12,899 nt of DNA from NCBI GenBank assembly GCA_964509765.1, contig CAZDYI010000057.1:1-12899 (forward strand). Direction: 5' to 3'. The stretch comes from CAZDYI01 sp964509765 (GTDB taxonomy: Bacteria; Pseudomonadota; Gammaproteobacteria; Tethybacterales; Tethybacteraceae). Below the pieces are notes generated by a model. The model had not been told where the DNA came from. It searched no databases and saw nothing but the letters and a program-made list of their open reading frames with translations. The position numbers and the translations under genes were made by a program. Of this stretch, positions 1 to 7,511 are shown in pieces (the first letter of the stretch is position 1; every line of letters starts with the position of its first letter).

Positions 1-345
1 CCACAGCCTGTCGCCGCTCGGCTCGACGCGCGGGCAGTCCCAGCCGAGCACCGGCCGCTTCGGGTGCTCCGACTCTGGCCTTCCGATCCTCCCGGTGATC
101 CCAAGCCAGTCGCGCACATGAGGGACGGCCCCGAACGGGACGCCGGTCTGCGCCATGCCCCACGGCCCGGGGTTCATCCCCAGAAGCAGGACCCTCTTTT
201 CCCCAGCGGCGTACTTGCGCAAGTAACCGTCGTGCGGCTCCTTCGCGTACCGCGACGGGTCGTAGACGTAGTCGGCGTCGATCCCCCGCGACAGCTTTCC
301 CAACTTCGCCGACAGCCCTTCGGCAAGGCCGACGAGCTCGGACAG
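1..345 (-). CDS. SMUG1-like uracil-DNA glycosylase, N-terminal part (runs off the left edge)
   Basis: Base-excision-repair enzyme that removes uracil and oxidised pyrimidines from DNA. The minus strand reads 115 codons without a stop to the window edge. Residues 56-72 (counted from the CTG at 345) read GMNPGPWGMAQTGVPFG, the SMUG1 motif 1 with the water-coordinating Asn, followed by a VRDWLGI segment and HPKRPVLGWDCPRVEPSG, which closely resembles the animal SMUG1 core. The HPSPRN-type second motif would lie outside the window. The start is odd: no ATG or GTG exists in this frame after the upstream gene's stop. A CTG at 345-343 sits 5 bases after a strong AGGGGAG ribosome site. The next usual start is a TTG at 303, which would trim 14 residues. 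The gene lies 2 bases after the hydrolase-OsmC stop, so it is probably translationally coupled to it. Family call is firm; the start is not. Confidence 0.88.
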   Translation of the reverse strand, partial: MSELVGLAEGLSAKLGKLSRGIDADYVYDPSRYAKEPHDGYLRKYAAGEKRVLLLGMNPGPWGMAQTGVPFGAVPHVRDWLGITGRIGRPESEHPKRPVLGWDCPRVEPSGDRLW

Positions 346-347
346 GG

Positions 348-1577
348 CTACTCCCCTACCAGGACGGCCTCGATCCGGGCGCCGGCCTCGAGGGTGTGGT
401 GCACAGGGCAGAGCTTGGTTATCTCCATCAGCCTCTGCCTTTGCGCGTCGTCCAGGTCGCCCTCGAGCTTGACCGCCATCTTCACGACCTCTTCTGTTTT
501 CCCGCCTTCGGACTTGACTCGCTCGTGCCGCAGCCTGACCGTCGCCTTCTTCAAAGGTATCTTCTCGCGCCTCGCGTTGAGCCGCAAGGTCACCGTCGTG
601 CACGAGCCGACCGCGGCAAGCAGCAGGCCGTAGGGCGTCGGCCCTGCGTTGCCGCCGCCGAGCCGCGCCGGCTCGTCTGCGACGAGCTCGTGCGGACCGT
701 TCACTATCAGCTGCGCGAGGCCGGTCCCGCCGGCCTCGGTGACGACCACCTCCTGCGGCGCCTCGCCGCCCGGGCCCTCCTGTTGCTCCGGGCCGTCGCC
801 CATGTAGCGCGAAGCCCACGCCGCGAGCACCGCCGCCACGTACTCCGCGTCCCTTCGCCTCGTCAGCAGGTGGTCCGCGCCGTCGAGGCTCAGGAAGGAC
901 TTCGGGTGCTTGGCGGCGTTGTAGATCCGCCTGGCGTTCTCGACCTCGACGGTGTCGTCGGCCGGCGAGTGGCATACAAGCAGCGCCTTCCCGAGCCTCC
1001 TTACCCGGTCCTCGATCGGGTTGTCGCGGATGTCGTCGAGGAACTGCCGCCGGATGGTGAACGGCCGGCCGGACAGGAGCACCTCGACCTCGCCGCGCTC
1101 GCGGATCTCCTCGGAGCGGTCGGTGAACAGGTGCTCGACGTGCGCTGGGTCGGCGGGCGCGGCGATCGTGCACACCGCCTTGGCCTCGGGCACCTCGGAC
1201 GCAGCGGCGAGCACCGCGGCCCCGCCGAGGCTGTGGCCGATCAGCACGGACGCCGGGCCGCGGCTGTCGGCGAGGTAGCGCGCCGCGGCGACGAGGTCGG
1301 CGACGTTGGAGGTGAAGTTCGACGAGGCGAACTCGCCCTCGGACTCGCCGAGGCCGGTGAAGTCGAATCGGAGCACCGCGATGCCGGACTCCGCGAGCGT
1401 GCGCGCGACGTGGCGCGCGGCGAAGATGTCCTTGGTGCAGGTGAAGCAGTGGGCGAACAGCCCGTAGCCGCGCGGCTCGCCCGCCGCCGGCCGCTCGAGC
1501 ACCGCGGCGAGCGTCGCGCCCGAGGCGCCGGGAAACTCCAGCCTCTCGCTTTCAGTCAGCGAGCCCTTGCCTGCCAT
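348..1577 (-). CDS. Bifunctional alpha/beta hydrolase - OsmC family fusion
   Basis: A two-domain protein of 409 aa from the ATG at 1577; a GTG at 1583 would add two residues. I chose the ATG because GAGGGA lies 8 bases before it and only 2 before the GTG. Counting from the GTG, residues about 15-260 form an alpha/beta hydrolase of the prolyl-peptidase-like type: HCFTCTKD (oxyanion-side motif), GHSLGG with nucleophile Ser118, Asp209 or Asp210 in HSPADD, and His238 in GADHLL. Residues about 278-411 form an OsmC/Ohr-like thiol-peroxidase domain with the two redox cysteines Cys328 (GSCTTVTLR) and Cys392 (CPVHHTLE). A Gly/Glu-rich linker (about 262-277) joins them. OsmC proteins reduce organic hydroperoxides. 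The hydrolase substrate in this known fusion family is not defined; release of a lipid peroxide for the OsmC half is inference. First gene of a two-gene minus-strand unit with the uracil glycosylase. Confidence 0.9.
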   Translation of the reverse strand: MAGKGSLTESERLEFPGASGATLAAVLERPAAGEPRGYGLFAHCFTCTKDIFAARHVARTLAESGIAVLRFDFTGLGESEGEFASSNFTSNVADLVAAARYLADSRGPASVLIGHSLGGAAVLAAASEVPEAKAVCTIAAPADPAHVEHLFTDRSEEIRERGEVEVLLSGRPFTIRRQFLDDIRDNPIEDRVRRLGKALLVCHSPADDTVEVENARRIYNAAKHPKSFLSLDGADHLLTRRRDAEYVAAVLAAWASRYMGDGPEQQEGPGGEAPQEVVVTEAGGTGLAQLIVNGPHELVADEPARLGGGNAGPTPYGLLLAAVGSCTTVTLRLNARREKIPLKKATVRLRHERVKSEGGKTEEVVKMAVKLEGDLDDAQRQRLMEITKLCPVHHTLEAGARIEAVLVGE

Positions 1578-1583
1578 CGCCAC

Positions 1584-1660
1584 ATTCCCTCACCGGCTTT
1601 TTTTATCAGAAAGCCGCCCGCCCCGGAAGCGAGCCTTCCGTTAGTAGAATTTTCTCCCCC
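1584..1660. promoter_or_regulatory. Divergent intergenic region with two small hairpins
   Basis: This spacer separates the leftward hydrolase gene from rightward thrS and is AT-richer than its flanks. It holds two perfect inverted repeats: CGGCTTT at 1594-1600 with AAAGCCG at 1610-1616 (9-base loop), and CGGAAG at 1624-1629 with CTTCCG at 1635-1640 (5-base loop). The second lies directly before the thrS box AGTAGAATT. It must contain promoters in both directions. On the minus strand TGATAA (from 1607 down) is a possible -10 for the hydrolase. No T-box or long structured leader for thrS fits in this space. The hairpins could be operators, but nothing shows that directly. Confidence 0.45.
1643..1651 (+). 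promoter_or_regulatory. Candidate -10 box of thrS (AGTAGAATT)
   Basis: TAGAAT at 1645-1650 resembles a TATAAT-type -10 element and ends 10 bases before the thrS ATG. Transcription would then begin almost at the start codon, giving a nearly leaderless message, which agrees with the lack of a ribosome site (the bases before ATG are a C-run). The same nine bases, AGTAGAATT, recur at 7482-7490 before the GHKL ATPase. No convincing -35 is seen at 16-18 bases. Confidence 0.4.
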
Positions 1661-3649
1661 ATGCCCGCGATCACCCTGACCCTTCCCGACGGCTCGAGCA
1701 GGACCGCGGAGCGGGGGAGCTCGGGCGCGGACCTCGCCGCGGCGATCAGCAAGACGCTCGGCAAGAAGGCGGTGGCTGTCAAGGTCGACGGCATACTGCG
1801 CGACCTCGACGCCGAGCTTCCCGACGGCAGCGCCGTCGAGATACTCACCCGCGACGACGACGAGTCGCTCGAGCTCATCCGGCACGACCTCGCGCACGTC
1901 ATGGCGCAGGCGGTCACCGAGATGTTCCCCGAGGCGAAGCCGACGATCGGCCCCGTGATCGACGGCGGCTTCTACTACGACTTCCACTGCCCGGAGCCGT
2001 TCAGCGACGGCGACCTCCGGAAGATCGAAAAGAGGATGCGGCAGATCGTCGACGAGGACATACCGCTCAAGCGCGAGGTGTGGACCCGCGGGGAGGCGAA
2101 GGCGCACTACGAAAAGCGCGGCGAGCCGCTCAAGGCCGAACTCGTCGACGCGATCCCCGAGGGCGAGGAGGTCAGCTTCTACCGCCAGGGCGGCTTCCTA
2201 GATTTGTGCCGCGGCCCGCACATGCCGAGCACGCGCCGCGCCGGCAAGGCGTTCAGGCTGACGTCCGTCGCCGGCAGCTACTGGCGCGGCGACTCGTCGC
2301 GCGAGCGGCTGCAGCGCATCTACGGCACGGCGTGGCGCAGCGACGAGGAGCTCAAGGAGCACCTCCGCCGGATCGAGGAGGCCGAGCGCCGCGACCACCG
2401 CAGGCTCGGCCAGGCGATGGGGCTGTTCCACCTGCAGGACGAGACCGCGGGCTCGGTGTTCTGGCACCCCAACGGCTGGAGCGTGTACCGCTCCCTGCAG
2501 GAGTATGTGCGCGCGATGCAGGAGGGCGCGGGCTACCGGGAGGTCAACACCCCGATGCTAGTCGGCCGCAGGCTCTGGGAGCGCTCGGGCCACTGGCAGA
2601 AGTTCCGCGAGCACATGTACCTCGTCGAGAACGAGGAGGGCATCCTCTCGTACGCCGAGAAGTCCGAGGAGGGCCAGGTCTTCGGCCTCAAGCCGATGAA
2701 CTGCCCGGGCCACGTGATGGTCTTCAACCAGGGCTCGAAGAGCTACCGCGACCTGCCGCTTCGGATCGCCGAGTTCGGATCGTGCCACCGCTGCGAGCCG
2801 CGCGGCGCGCTGCACGGGATCATGCGCGTGCGCGCGTTCACCCAGGACGACGCGCACGTCTTCTGCGCCGCGGAGCAGATCGTCTCGGAAACCGCCGCGT
2901 TCGTCTCGCTTCTCGACCGCGTCTACCGCGACCTCGGCTTTTCCGACTACAAGGTCAAGTACGCCGATAGGCCGCCGGTGCGCTCCGGCGACGACGCCGA
3001 GCACTGGGACAAGGCCGAGAGGGCCCTACTTGACGCCTGCGAGCAGGCCGGCATCGAGCACGAGCACAACCCGGGCGAGGGCGCCTTTTACGGGCCGAAG
3101 CTCGAGATCGTCCTCACCGACGCGCTCGGCCGCGAGTGGCAGTGCGGCACACTCCAGGTCGACTTCGTCCTGCCCGGCTCGCTCGGCGCGGAATACACCG
3201 ACGCCGACGGCTCGCGCAAGACTCCGGTGATGCTCCACCGCGCCATACTCGGCTCCTTCGAGCGCTTCATCGGGATACTCGTCGAGCACACCGACGGCCA
3301 CCTGCCGCTGTGGATGTCCTGCCCGCAGGCCGTCGTCGCCAACATCACCTCGCCGTCCGCCGAGTACGCCAAGAAGGCGGCCGCGGCGCTCAAGGCCGCC
3401 GGGCTCCGGGCCCGCGCCGACGTCCGCAACGAGAAGATCAACTACAAGGTCAGGGAGCACTCCGCGGCCAAGGTCCCTGTCATCTGCGTGGTCGGAGACC
3501 GCGAGCTCGACGACAGCACCCTGACCCTGCGCCGCCTCGGGTCGAGGGAGAGCGAGACGATGCCCTTTGGCGAGGCCGTGGAAACCCTGGCCCGCGAGGC
3601 CATCCCTCCGCACCTTCAGGACGGCGATCTGCCGTCTAAATCGTCTTAA
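1661..3649 (+). CDS. thrS: Threonyl-tRNA synthetase
   Basis: Class II aminoacyl-tRNA synthetase that charges tRNA-Thr in the cytoplasm; 662 aa against about 640 in Escherichia coli. Domains in order: N-terminal TGS domain (about 1-62); TTS editing domain (about 65-235) with HDLAH (His75, His79) and DLCRGPH (Cys183, His187), the four residues that edit mischarged Ser-tRNA; catalytic core (about 265-545) with zinc ligands Cys348 (MNCPGH), His399 (DDAH) and His526 (MLHRAIL), motif 2 around CEPRGALHG and motif 3 around GSFERFIGIL; C-terminal anticodon-binding domain (about 550-650). All key residues are present. The ATG is preceded by a C-run rather than a ribosome site, and the N-terminus MPAITLTLPDG is the normal TGS beginning. 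It is not followed by infC or rpmI here, unlike the arrangement in many bacteria; dnaE follows after 30 bases. Confidence 0.98.
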   Translation: MPAITLTLPDGSSRTAERGSSGADLAAAISKTLGKKAVAVKVDGILRDLDAELPDGSAVEILTRDDDESLELIRHDLAHVMAQAVTEMFPEAKPTIGPVIDGGFYYDFHCPEPFSDGDLRKIEKRMRQIVDEDIPLKREVWTRGEAKAHYEKRGEPLKAELVDAIPEGEEVSFYRQGGFLDLCRGPHMPSTRRAGKAFRLTSVAGSYWRGDSSRERLQRIYGTAWRSDEELKEHLRRIEEAERRDHRRLGQAMGLFHLQDETAGSVFWHPNGWSVYRSLQEYVRAMQEGAGYREVNTPMLVGRRLWERSGHWQKFREHMYLVENEEGILSYAEKSEEGQVFGLKPMNCPGHVMVFNQGSKSYRDLPLRIAEFGSCHRCEPRGALHGIMRVRAFTQDDAHVFCAAEQIVSETAAFVSLLDRVYRDLGFSDYKVKYADRPPVRSGDDAEHWDKAERALLDACEQAGIEHEHNPGEGAFYGPKLEIVLTDALGREWQCGTLQVDFVLPGSLGAEYTDADGSRKTPVMLHRAILGSFERFIGILVEHTDGHLPLWMSCPQAVVANITSPSAEYAKKAAAALKAAGLRARADVRNEKINYKVREHSAAKVPVICVVGDRELDDSTLTLRRLGSRESETMPFGEAVETLAREAIPPHLQDGDLPSKSS

Positions 3650-3652
3650 AAA

Positions 3653-3681
3653 CGCCATAATCACGGATATGGCGGTCTTTT
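3653..3681 (+). terminator. Hairpin between thrS and dnaE (possible terminator or dnaE leader structure)
   Basis: CGCCATA at 3653-3659 and TATGGCG at 3668-3674 form a perfect 7-bp inverted repeat with an 8-base loop. It is preceded by an A-run and followed by GTCTTTT. It begins 3 bases after the thrS stop, so it fits a weak rho-independent terminator. However, the short T-run overlaps the TTG (3680) that may start dnaE. CATAAT at 3656-3661, inside the left arm, could also be a -10 for dnaE. Both readings are possible. Confidence 0.4.
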
Positions 3682-6600
3682 GCCCTCTTCTTCGCCCATC
3701 CTGCGAGAAGTGATCCCGCACCTCCGCTTCCACAGCGAGTACTCGTTCACCCACGGGCTGATCCGCCTTTCCGGCGAGCGGGAGATCGGCAAGCTGGCCG
3801 CCGAGCGCGGCATCGCGGCCGTGGCGCTCACCGACAGCAACAACGTCTGCGGGGCGATCCCGCACTACAAGTCCTGCCTGAGGCACGGCGTCAAGCCGAT
3901 CCTCGGATGCCACGCTCGGTTCAGGCGCGGCGAGGAGACGTTCTCCTCGACCCTGCTCTGCATGGACGAGGGCGGCTTCCGCAGCCTCTCGAAGCTGCTG
4001 ACGAAGGCCCAGCTCGAGGGCGACGGCAGCGTCGATGCGGACCGCGTCTCGGCCGCGGAGGTCGAGGGCCTGACGATGCTCACCGGCTACGGCGGCGACG
4101 TGAGCGGGGCGATCATGATGGACCGCAAGCAGCGGGCGCAGGAGCTGATCCGCTTCTGGCAGGGGCTGTTCCCCGACGGCCGGCTTGCGTGCGAACTGTC
4201 GTTCTGCGGGCGCGAGGGCGAGGACGGCGCCTCGCGCATGCTGGCCGCGCTGGCCATGGAGGAGAAGGTCCCCTGCGCCGCCGCGCACCCGGCGCTGTTC
4301 GCCGACCCGGACGACTACGGCGCGCACGAGGTGCGCCACTGCATCGCCAATGCGCTCAAGCTCGACGACCCGAACCGCGCCCGACCGTACAGCCGCGGCC
4401 AGCACCTGCCGGACGCAGCGGAGATGGAACAGACGTTCGGGAAGTGGCCGGAGGCGCTCGAGAACGCCGCCGAGATCGCGCGCCGCTGCAACTACGACTT
4501 CGGCCTGCAGGGCAAGCCGCAGTTCCCGAAGCTGCCCGGCGTCGACAGCGACAAGGCCGACGCGCGCCTGCGCGAGCTCGCGGAGAAGGGGCTCGAGGGG
4601 AAGCTTCCGCAGGGCGCTGACGACGCGGCCCGCGACGGCTACGCTAGCCGGCTCGCCCACGAGATCGAGGTGATCACGGGCAAGGGCTTCTCGGACTACT
4701 TCCTGATCGTAGCAGACCTCGTCGGTCACGCCAGGGAAAGCGGCATCCCGGTCGGCCCCGGGCGCGGCTCCGGGGCGGGCTCGCTCGTCGCGTACTCGCT
4801 CGGGATAACCGACGTCGACCCGATCGAGCACGGCCTCTTGTTCGAGCGCTTTTTGAACCCCGAGCGCACCGCGATGCCGGACTTCGACATCGACTTCTGC
4901 AAGGACCGCAGGGAGCAGGTGATCGGCCACGCGCGAAAGCTCTACGGCGAGGACTGCGTCTCGCAGGTGATCACCTTCGGCTCGCTCAAGGCCAAGGCGG
5001 TGGTCCGCGACGTCTGCCGGGTCCTCGACATGCCATACAGCACCGGCGACACGATCTCGCGGCTGATCCCCGACCAGCTCAACATCACCCTGGGCGAGGC
5101 GCGGGAGGACGTCGAGGAGCTCGACAAGATGATCGAGGGCGACGAGGACATCGACCGGCTCTGGCAGTTTTCGAGGCAGCTCGAGGGCCTGCCCCGCCAG
5201 GGCAGCACGCACGCCGCGGCGATGCTGATAGCGCCGCGGCCGCTCGTCGAGTTCTGCCCGCTGATCAAGGTCGGCGACCGCGAGAAGGCGCACGCGGTGA
5301 GCCAGTACGACATGGGGTCGGTCGAGGCGGTCGGCCTCTTGAAGTTCGACATCCTCGGGCTGAAGAACCTGACGATGATCGACACAGCCGAGCGGATGAT
5401 CAGGGAGCGGGAGCCGGGGTTCTCCATGGCGAAGGCCGACCTGTCGGACGACGCTCTGTTCGACCTCTACCGCAACGGCAGGACGGTCGGCGTGTTCCAG
5501 TGCGAGAGCCAGGGAATGGTCAAGCTCATCAGGGACATCGGGCCGCGGTCGATCGAGGACATCGCGGTGTCGATCTCGCTGTACCGCCCCGGGGCGCTCA
5601 ACACCGGTATGGACGAGATGTACCTCAAGAACCGCGACGACCAGAGCCGGGTGACCTACCCGCACCCGAGCGTGCGGGAGATCCTCGAGCCGACCTACGG
5701 CGCGATGATCTACCAGGAGCAGCCGATGCGGATCTCCCAGGAGCTCGCCGGCTTCACGCTCGCCCGGGCGGACGTCATGCGCGCGGCGATGGGCAAGAAG
5801 GACCCGGAGAAGATGGCCGAGCTTGAGGAGGATTTCGTGTCCGGCTGCGTCGATGGCGGGAAGCTGCCGGCCGGGGAGGCCAAGGCGCTGTTTGAGAAGA
5901 TCAAGGAGTTCGCCGGCTACGGCTTCAACAAGTCGCACGCGATCGCCTACGCGAAGATCTCGCTGCAGACCGCCTTCCTCAAGGCACGCCACACGGCCGA
6001 GTTCTTCGCGTCGTCGCTCGCGACCTGGAACGACGACCCGAAGACGCAGCGGATGCTGCTGCGTGACGCTGAGGCGAGCGGCGTTAGGGTCCTGCCGCCC
6101 GACATCAACAAGTCGGGCGTCCACTACGAGCCGGTTACCGGGGAAAGCTACACCATCCGGTTCGGGCTCGGCTCGGTGCGCGCGGTCGGGGTCGGCTGCG
6201 CCGAGGACATCGTCGCCGACCGGCAAAGGGAGGGTGACTACGGGAACATGGACGAGCTTTGCAGGCGCGTTCCGTCGCTGAGCAAGAAGGGCCTCGAGAA
6301 CCTCGTGTTCGCGGGCGCGGTCGACGGGATGCTCGGCGAGGGCGACAGCCCCTGCGCGATGAGGGCGGCGCTCCGCGGCGAGGTCGAGGGGGCGTTCGAG
6401 ACCGCGGCCCACGCAAACCAGAACGCAAACCAGGAGAACCTGTTCGGAGCGGCGGCCCCTCCCGCGCCGAGGCGCAGCAGCGCTAACGGCAACGACCCGT
6501 GGACGATGAGGAAGCTGCTGATAAACGAGATGGAGTCGCTGGGCACCACCATCAGCGGGAAATTCACCGACTCGCTGAGCATCCTGAGCAACGGCAACGG

Positions 6601-7141
6601 CGGCTTCAGGAAGCTCTCGGACCTCGAGAGCGGCGGCGAGGGCTCCTGGGCCGGGACGGTGACCCGGGTGCTGACCTCGTCGCGGATGCGCAAGACCGGG
6701 CGCGACGTGTTCCTGCTCGACGACGGGGAGCTCGAGCGCGAGGTCCAGACCAGGAGCGAGAACATTGCGGCGCCGTCGCTCAGCGAGCCCGGGCAGGTCC
6801 TGGTGGTGTCGGGCAAGGCCGACCCGCCGAGCGACAGGTTCAACGCGCGCATCTCCGCGAACAAGGTGATGACCCTAGACCAGTGGCTTTCCGAGAGGGT
6901 CCGCAGCGTGGCGATCAGGGTGCCCGGCAACGGCAGGGGACCGAGCGAGGCGGAGCTCGACTGGCTGCTGTCGGCCCTGAGAGGGAGCAAGAAGGGCCGG
7001 GCGAAGGTCTACTTCAACGTCGACGAGGACAAGGCGTCGGTGCCGGTCGACACCAACATGACACTGGAGCTGGACTCGGAGCTGCTCGAGACGATACGGG
7101 ACAGGTTCGGGCAGGACGCGCTGAAGATCAGGATCGGCTGA
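3680..7141 (+). CDS. dnaE: DNA polymerase III subunit alpha (replicative polymerase)
   Basis: Catalytic subunit of the replicative polymerase holoenzyme; 1153 aa, close to the 1160 of Escherichia coli. An N-terminal PHP domain begins with HLRFHSEYS (about residues 14-22). The palm carries GPGRGSGAGSLVAY and PDFDIDF with catalytic Asp401 and Asp403. A third catalytic Asp is at 557 (KFDILGLKNL). The fingers/HhH region contains YQEQPMRISQELAGF and GYGFNKSHAIAYA. A C-terminal OB-fold and tail follow (about 980-1153). There is no fused DnaQ exonuclease, so proofreading would come from a separate subunit. Start: TTG at 3680 gives MPSSSPILREVIPHLRF; the alternative GTG at 3710 gives MIPHLRF. Neither has a good ribosome site; the TTG N-terminus length suits the family slightly better. 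The gene converges on the DciA-like gene. Confidence 0.97.
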   Translation: MPSSSPILREVIPHLRFHSEYSFTHGLIRLSGEREIGKLAAERGIAAVALTDSNNVCGAIPHYKSCLRHGVKPILGCHARFRRGEETFSSTLLCMDEGGFRSLSKLLTKAQLEGDGSVDADRVSAAEVEGLTMLTGYGGDVSGAIMMDRKQRAQELIRFWQGLFPDGRLACELSFCGREGEDGASRMLAALAMEEKVPCAAAHPALFADPDDYGAHEVRHCIANALKLDDPNRARPYSRGQHLPDAAEMEQTFGKWPEALENAAEIARRCNYDFGLQGKPQFPKLPGVDSDKADARLRELAEKGLEGKLPQGADDAARDGYASRLAHEIEVITGKGFSDYFLIVADLVGHARESGIPVGPGRGSGAGSLVAYSLGITDVDPIEHGLLFERFLNPERTAMPDFDIDFCKDRREQVIGHARKLYGEDCVSQVITFGSLKAKAVVRDVCRVLDMPYSTGDTISRLIPDQLNITLGEAREDVEELDKMIEGDEDIDRLWQFSRQLEGLPRQGSTHAAAMLIAPRPLVEFCPLIKVGDREKAHAVSQYDMGSVEAVGLLKFDILGLKNLTMIDTAERMIREREPGFSMAKADLSDDALFDLYRNGRTVGVFQCESQGMVKLIRDIGPRSIEDIAVSISLYRPGALNTGMDEMYLKNRDDQSRVTYPHPSVREILEPTYGAMIYQEQPMRISQELAGFTLARADVMRAAMGKKDPEKMAELEEDFVSGCVDGGKLPAGEAKALFEKIKEFAGYGFNKSHAIAYAKISLQTAFLKARHTAEFFASSLATWNDDPKTQRMLLRDAEASGVRVLPPDINKSGVHYEPVTGESYTIRFGLGSVRAVGVGCAEDIVADRQREGDYGNMDELCRRVPSLSKKGLENLVFAGAVDGMLGEGDSPCAMRAALRGEVEGAFETAAHANQNANQENLFGAAAPPAPRRSSANGNDPWTMRKLLINEMESLGTTISGKFTDSLSILSNGNGGFRKLSDLESGGEGSWAGTVTRVLTSSRMRKTGRDVFLLDDGELEREVQTRSENIAAPSLSEPGQVLVVSGKADPPSDRFNARISANKVMTLDQWLSERVRSVAIRVPGNGRGPSEAELDWLLSALRGSKKGRAKVYFNVDEDKASVPVDTNMTLELDSELLETIRDRFGQDALKIRIG

Positions 7142-7153
7142 GGGAGCCTCAGC
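7137..7153. terminator. Hairpin shared by the convergent dnaE and DciA-like genes
   Basis: GCTGAGG (7137-7143), loop GAG, CCTCAGC (7147-7153): a perfect 7-bp stem. The dnaE stop TGA (7139-7141) lies in the left arm and the minus-strand stop of the DciA-like gene (7151-7149) lies in the right arm. There is no T-run on either side, so it is not a classic intrinsic terminator. A bidirectional 3'-end hairpin is the simplest reading. Confidence 0.45.
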
Positions 7154-7433
7154 GGGCCGACACCTCAACCCTCACGCGCTCGATCCCTAGCGGCCGGAGG
7201 TCCTGCCTCAGCCTGGGCAGGACGGCCTTGAGCTGCCGCGCCTGTCCGTGCGGAGCCCTGATGCAAAGCGCCCTCTTTTCGGGCAGCCGCTCGTAACTGA
7301 TGCTCCCGAAGTCGATCCAGTCGGGCAGCGACCCTCGGATCGCGTCGGACAGACGATCGTTTGCTTTGGCCGCCTTGCGCAGGTGCGCGGTCGCGCCGCC
7401 GTCCATGATCTGTCCGATCTTTCCCGAGCCCAT
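7149..7433 (-). CDS. Small DUF721/DciA-like protein
   Basis: 94 aa from the ATG at 7433, or 102 aa from a GTG at 7457. The sequence has the pattern of the DUF721 family: an N-terminal helix with LRKAAKANDRLSDAIRGSLPDW, then a beta-rich part (FGSISYERLPEKRALCIRAPHG) and a helix-strand end (LKAVLPRLRQDLRPLGIERVRVEV). DciA is the replicative-helicase (DnaB) loader or operator of most bacteria that lack DnaC, so a place beside dnaE makes sense. It is short compared with typical DciA and lacks an extended disordered tail. I prefer the ATG because TAACAT on the minus strand (7453-7448) could serve as a -10 box 14 bases before it, like the spacing seen at thrS; neither start has a clear ribosome site. 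The family assignment is by pattern only and moderately sure. Confidence 0.6.
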   Translation of the reverse strand: MGSGKIGQIMDGGATAHLRKAAKANDRLSDAIRGSLPDWIDFGSISYERLPEKRALCIRAPHGQARQLKAVLPRLRQDLRPLGIERVRVEVSAR

Positions 7434-7481
7434 TGCAAACGGAAAGGATGTTACCACCGTGAGGCGTCCATGGCAAAACAG

Positions 7482-7490
7482 AGTAGAATT
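7482..7490 (+). promoter_or_regulatory. Candidate -10 box of the ATPase operon (AGTAGAATT)
   Basis: Exactly the same nine bases as before thrS (1643-1651). TAGAAT at 7484-7489 ends 22 bases before the ATG at 7512. If real, it supports 7512 as the ATPase start, because the other candidate ATG (7470) lies upstream of it and would not be on the transcript. Against this, the 7470 ATG has GAGG 5 bases before it, a respectable ribosome site. Confidence 0.4.
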
Positions 7491-7511
7491 CCGTCCCTAC
7501 CGCTTGGAACC

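Noticed and set aside
1584..1660. T-box riboswitch before thrS
   Set aside because: Only 77 bases separate the divergent genes, and no specifier stem or T-box sequence is present.
396..1679. Plus-strand open frame of 427 codons opposite the hydrolase-OsmC gene
   Set aside because: The minus strand carries clear GHSLGG and OsmC cysteine motifs. The plus-strand product is low-complexity Arg/Val/Leu-rich shadow sequence.
3026..6412. Very long open frame (1128 codons) on the minus strand opposite thrS and dnaE
   Set aside because: It is antisense to two genes whose motifs are complete, and its translation is rich in Arg, Ala, Leu, Asp and Val without domain motifs. GC-rich DNA commonly gives such shadow frames.
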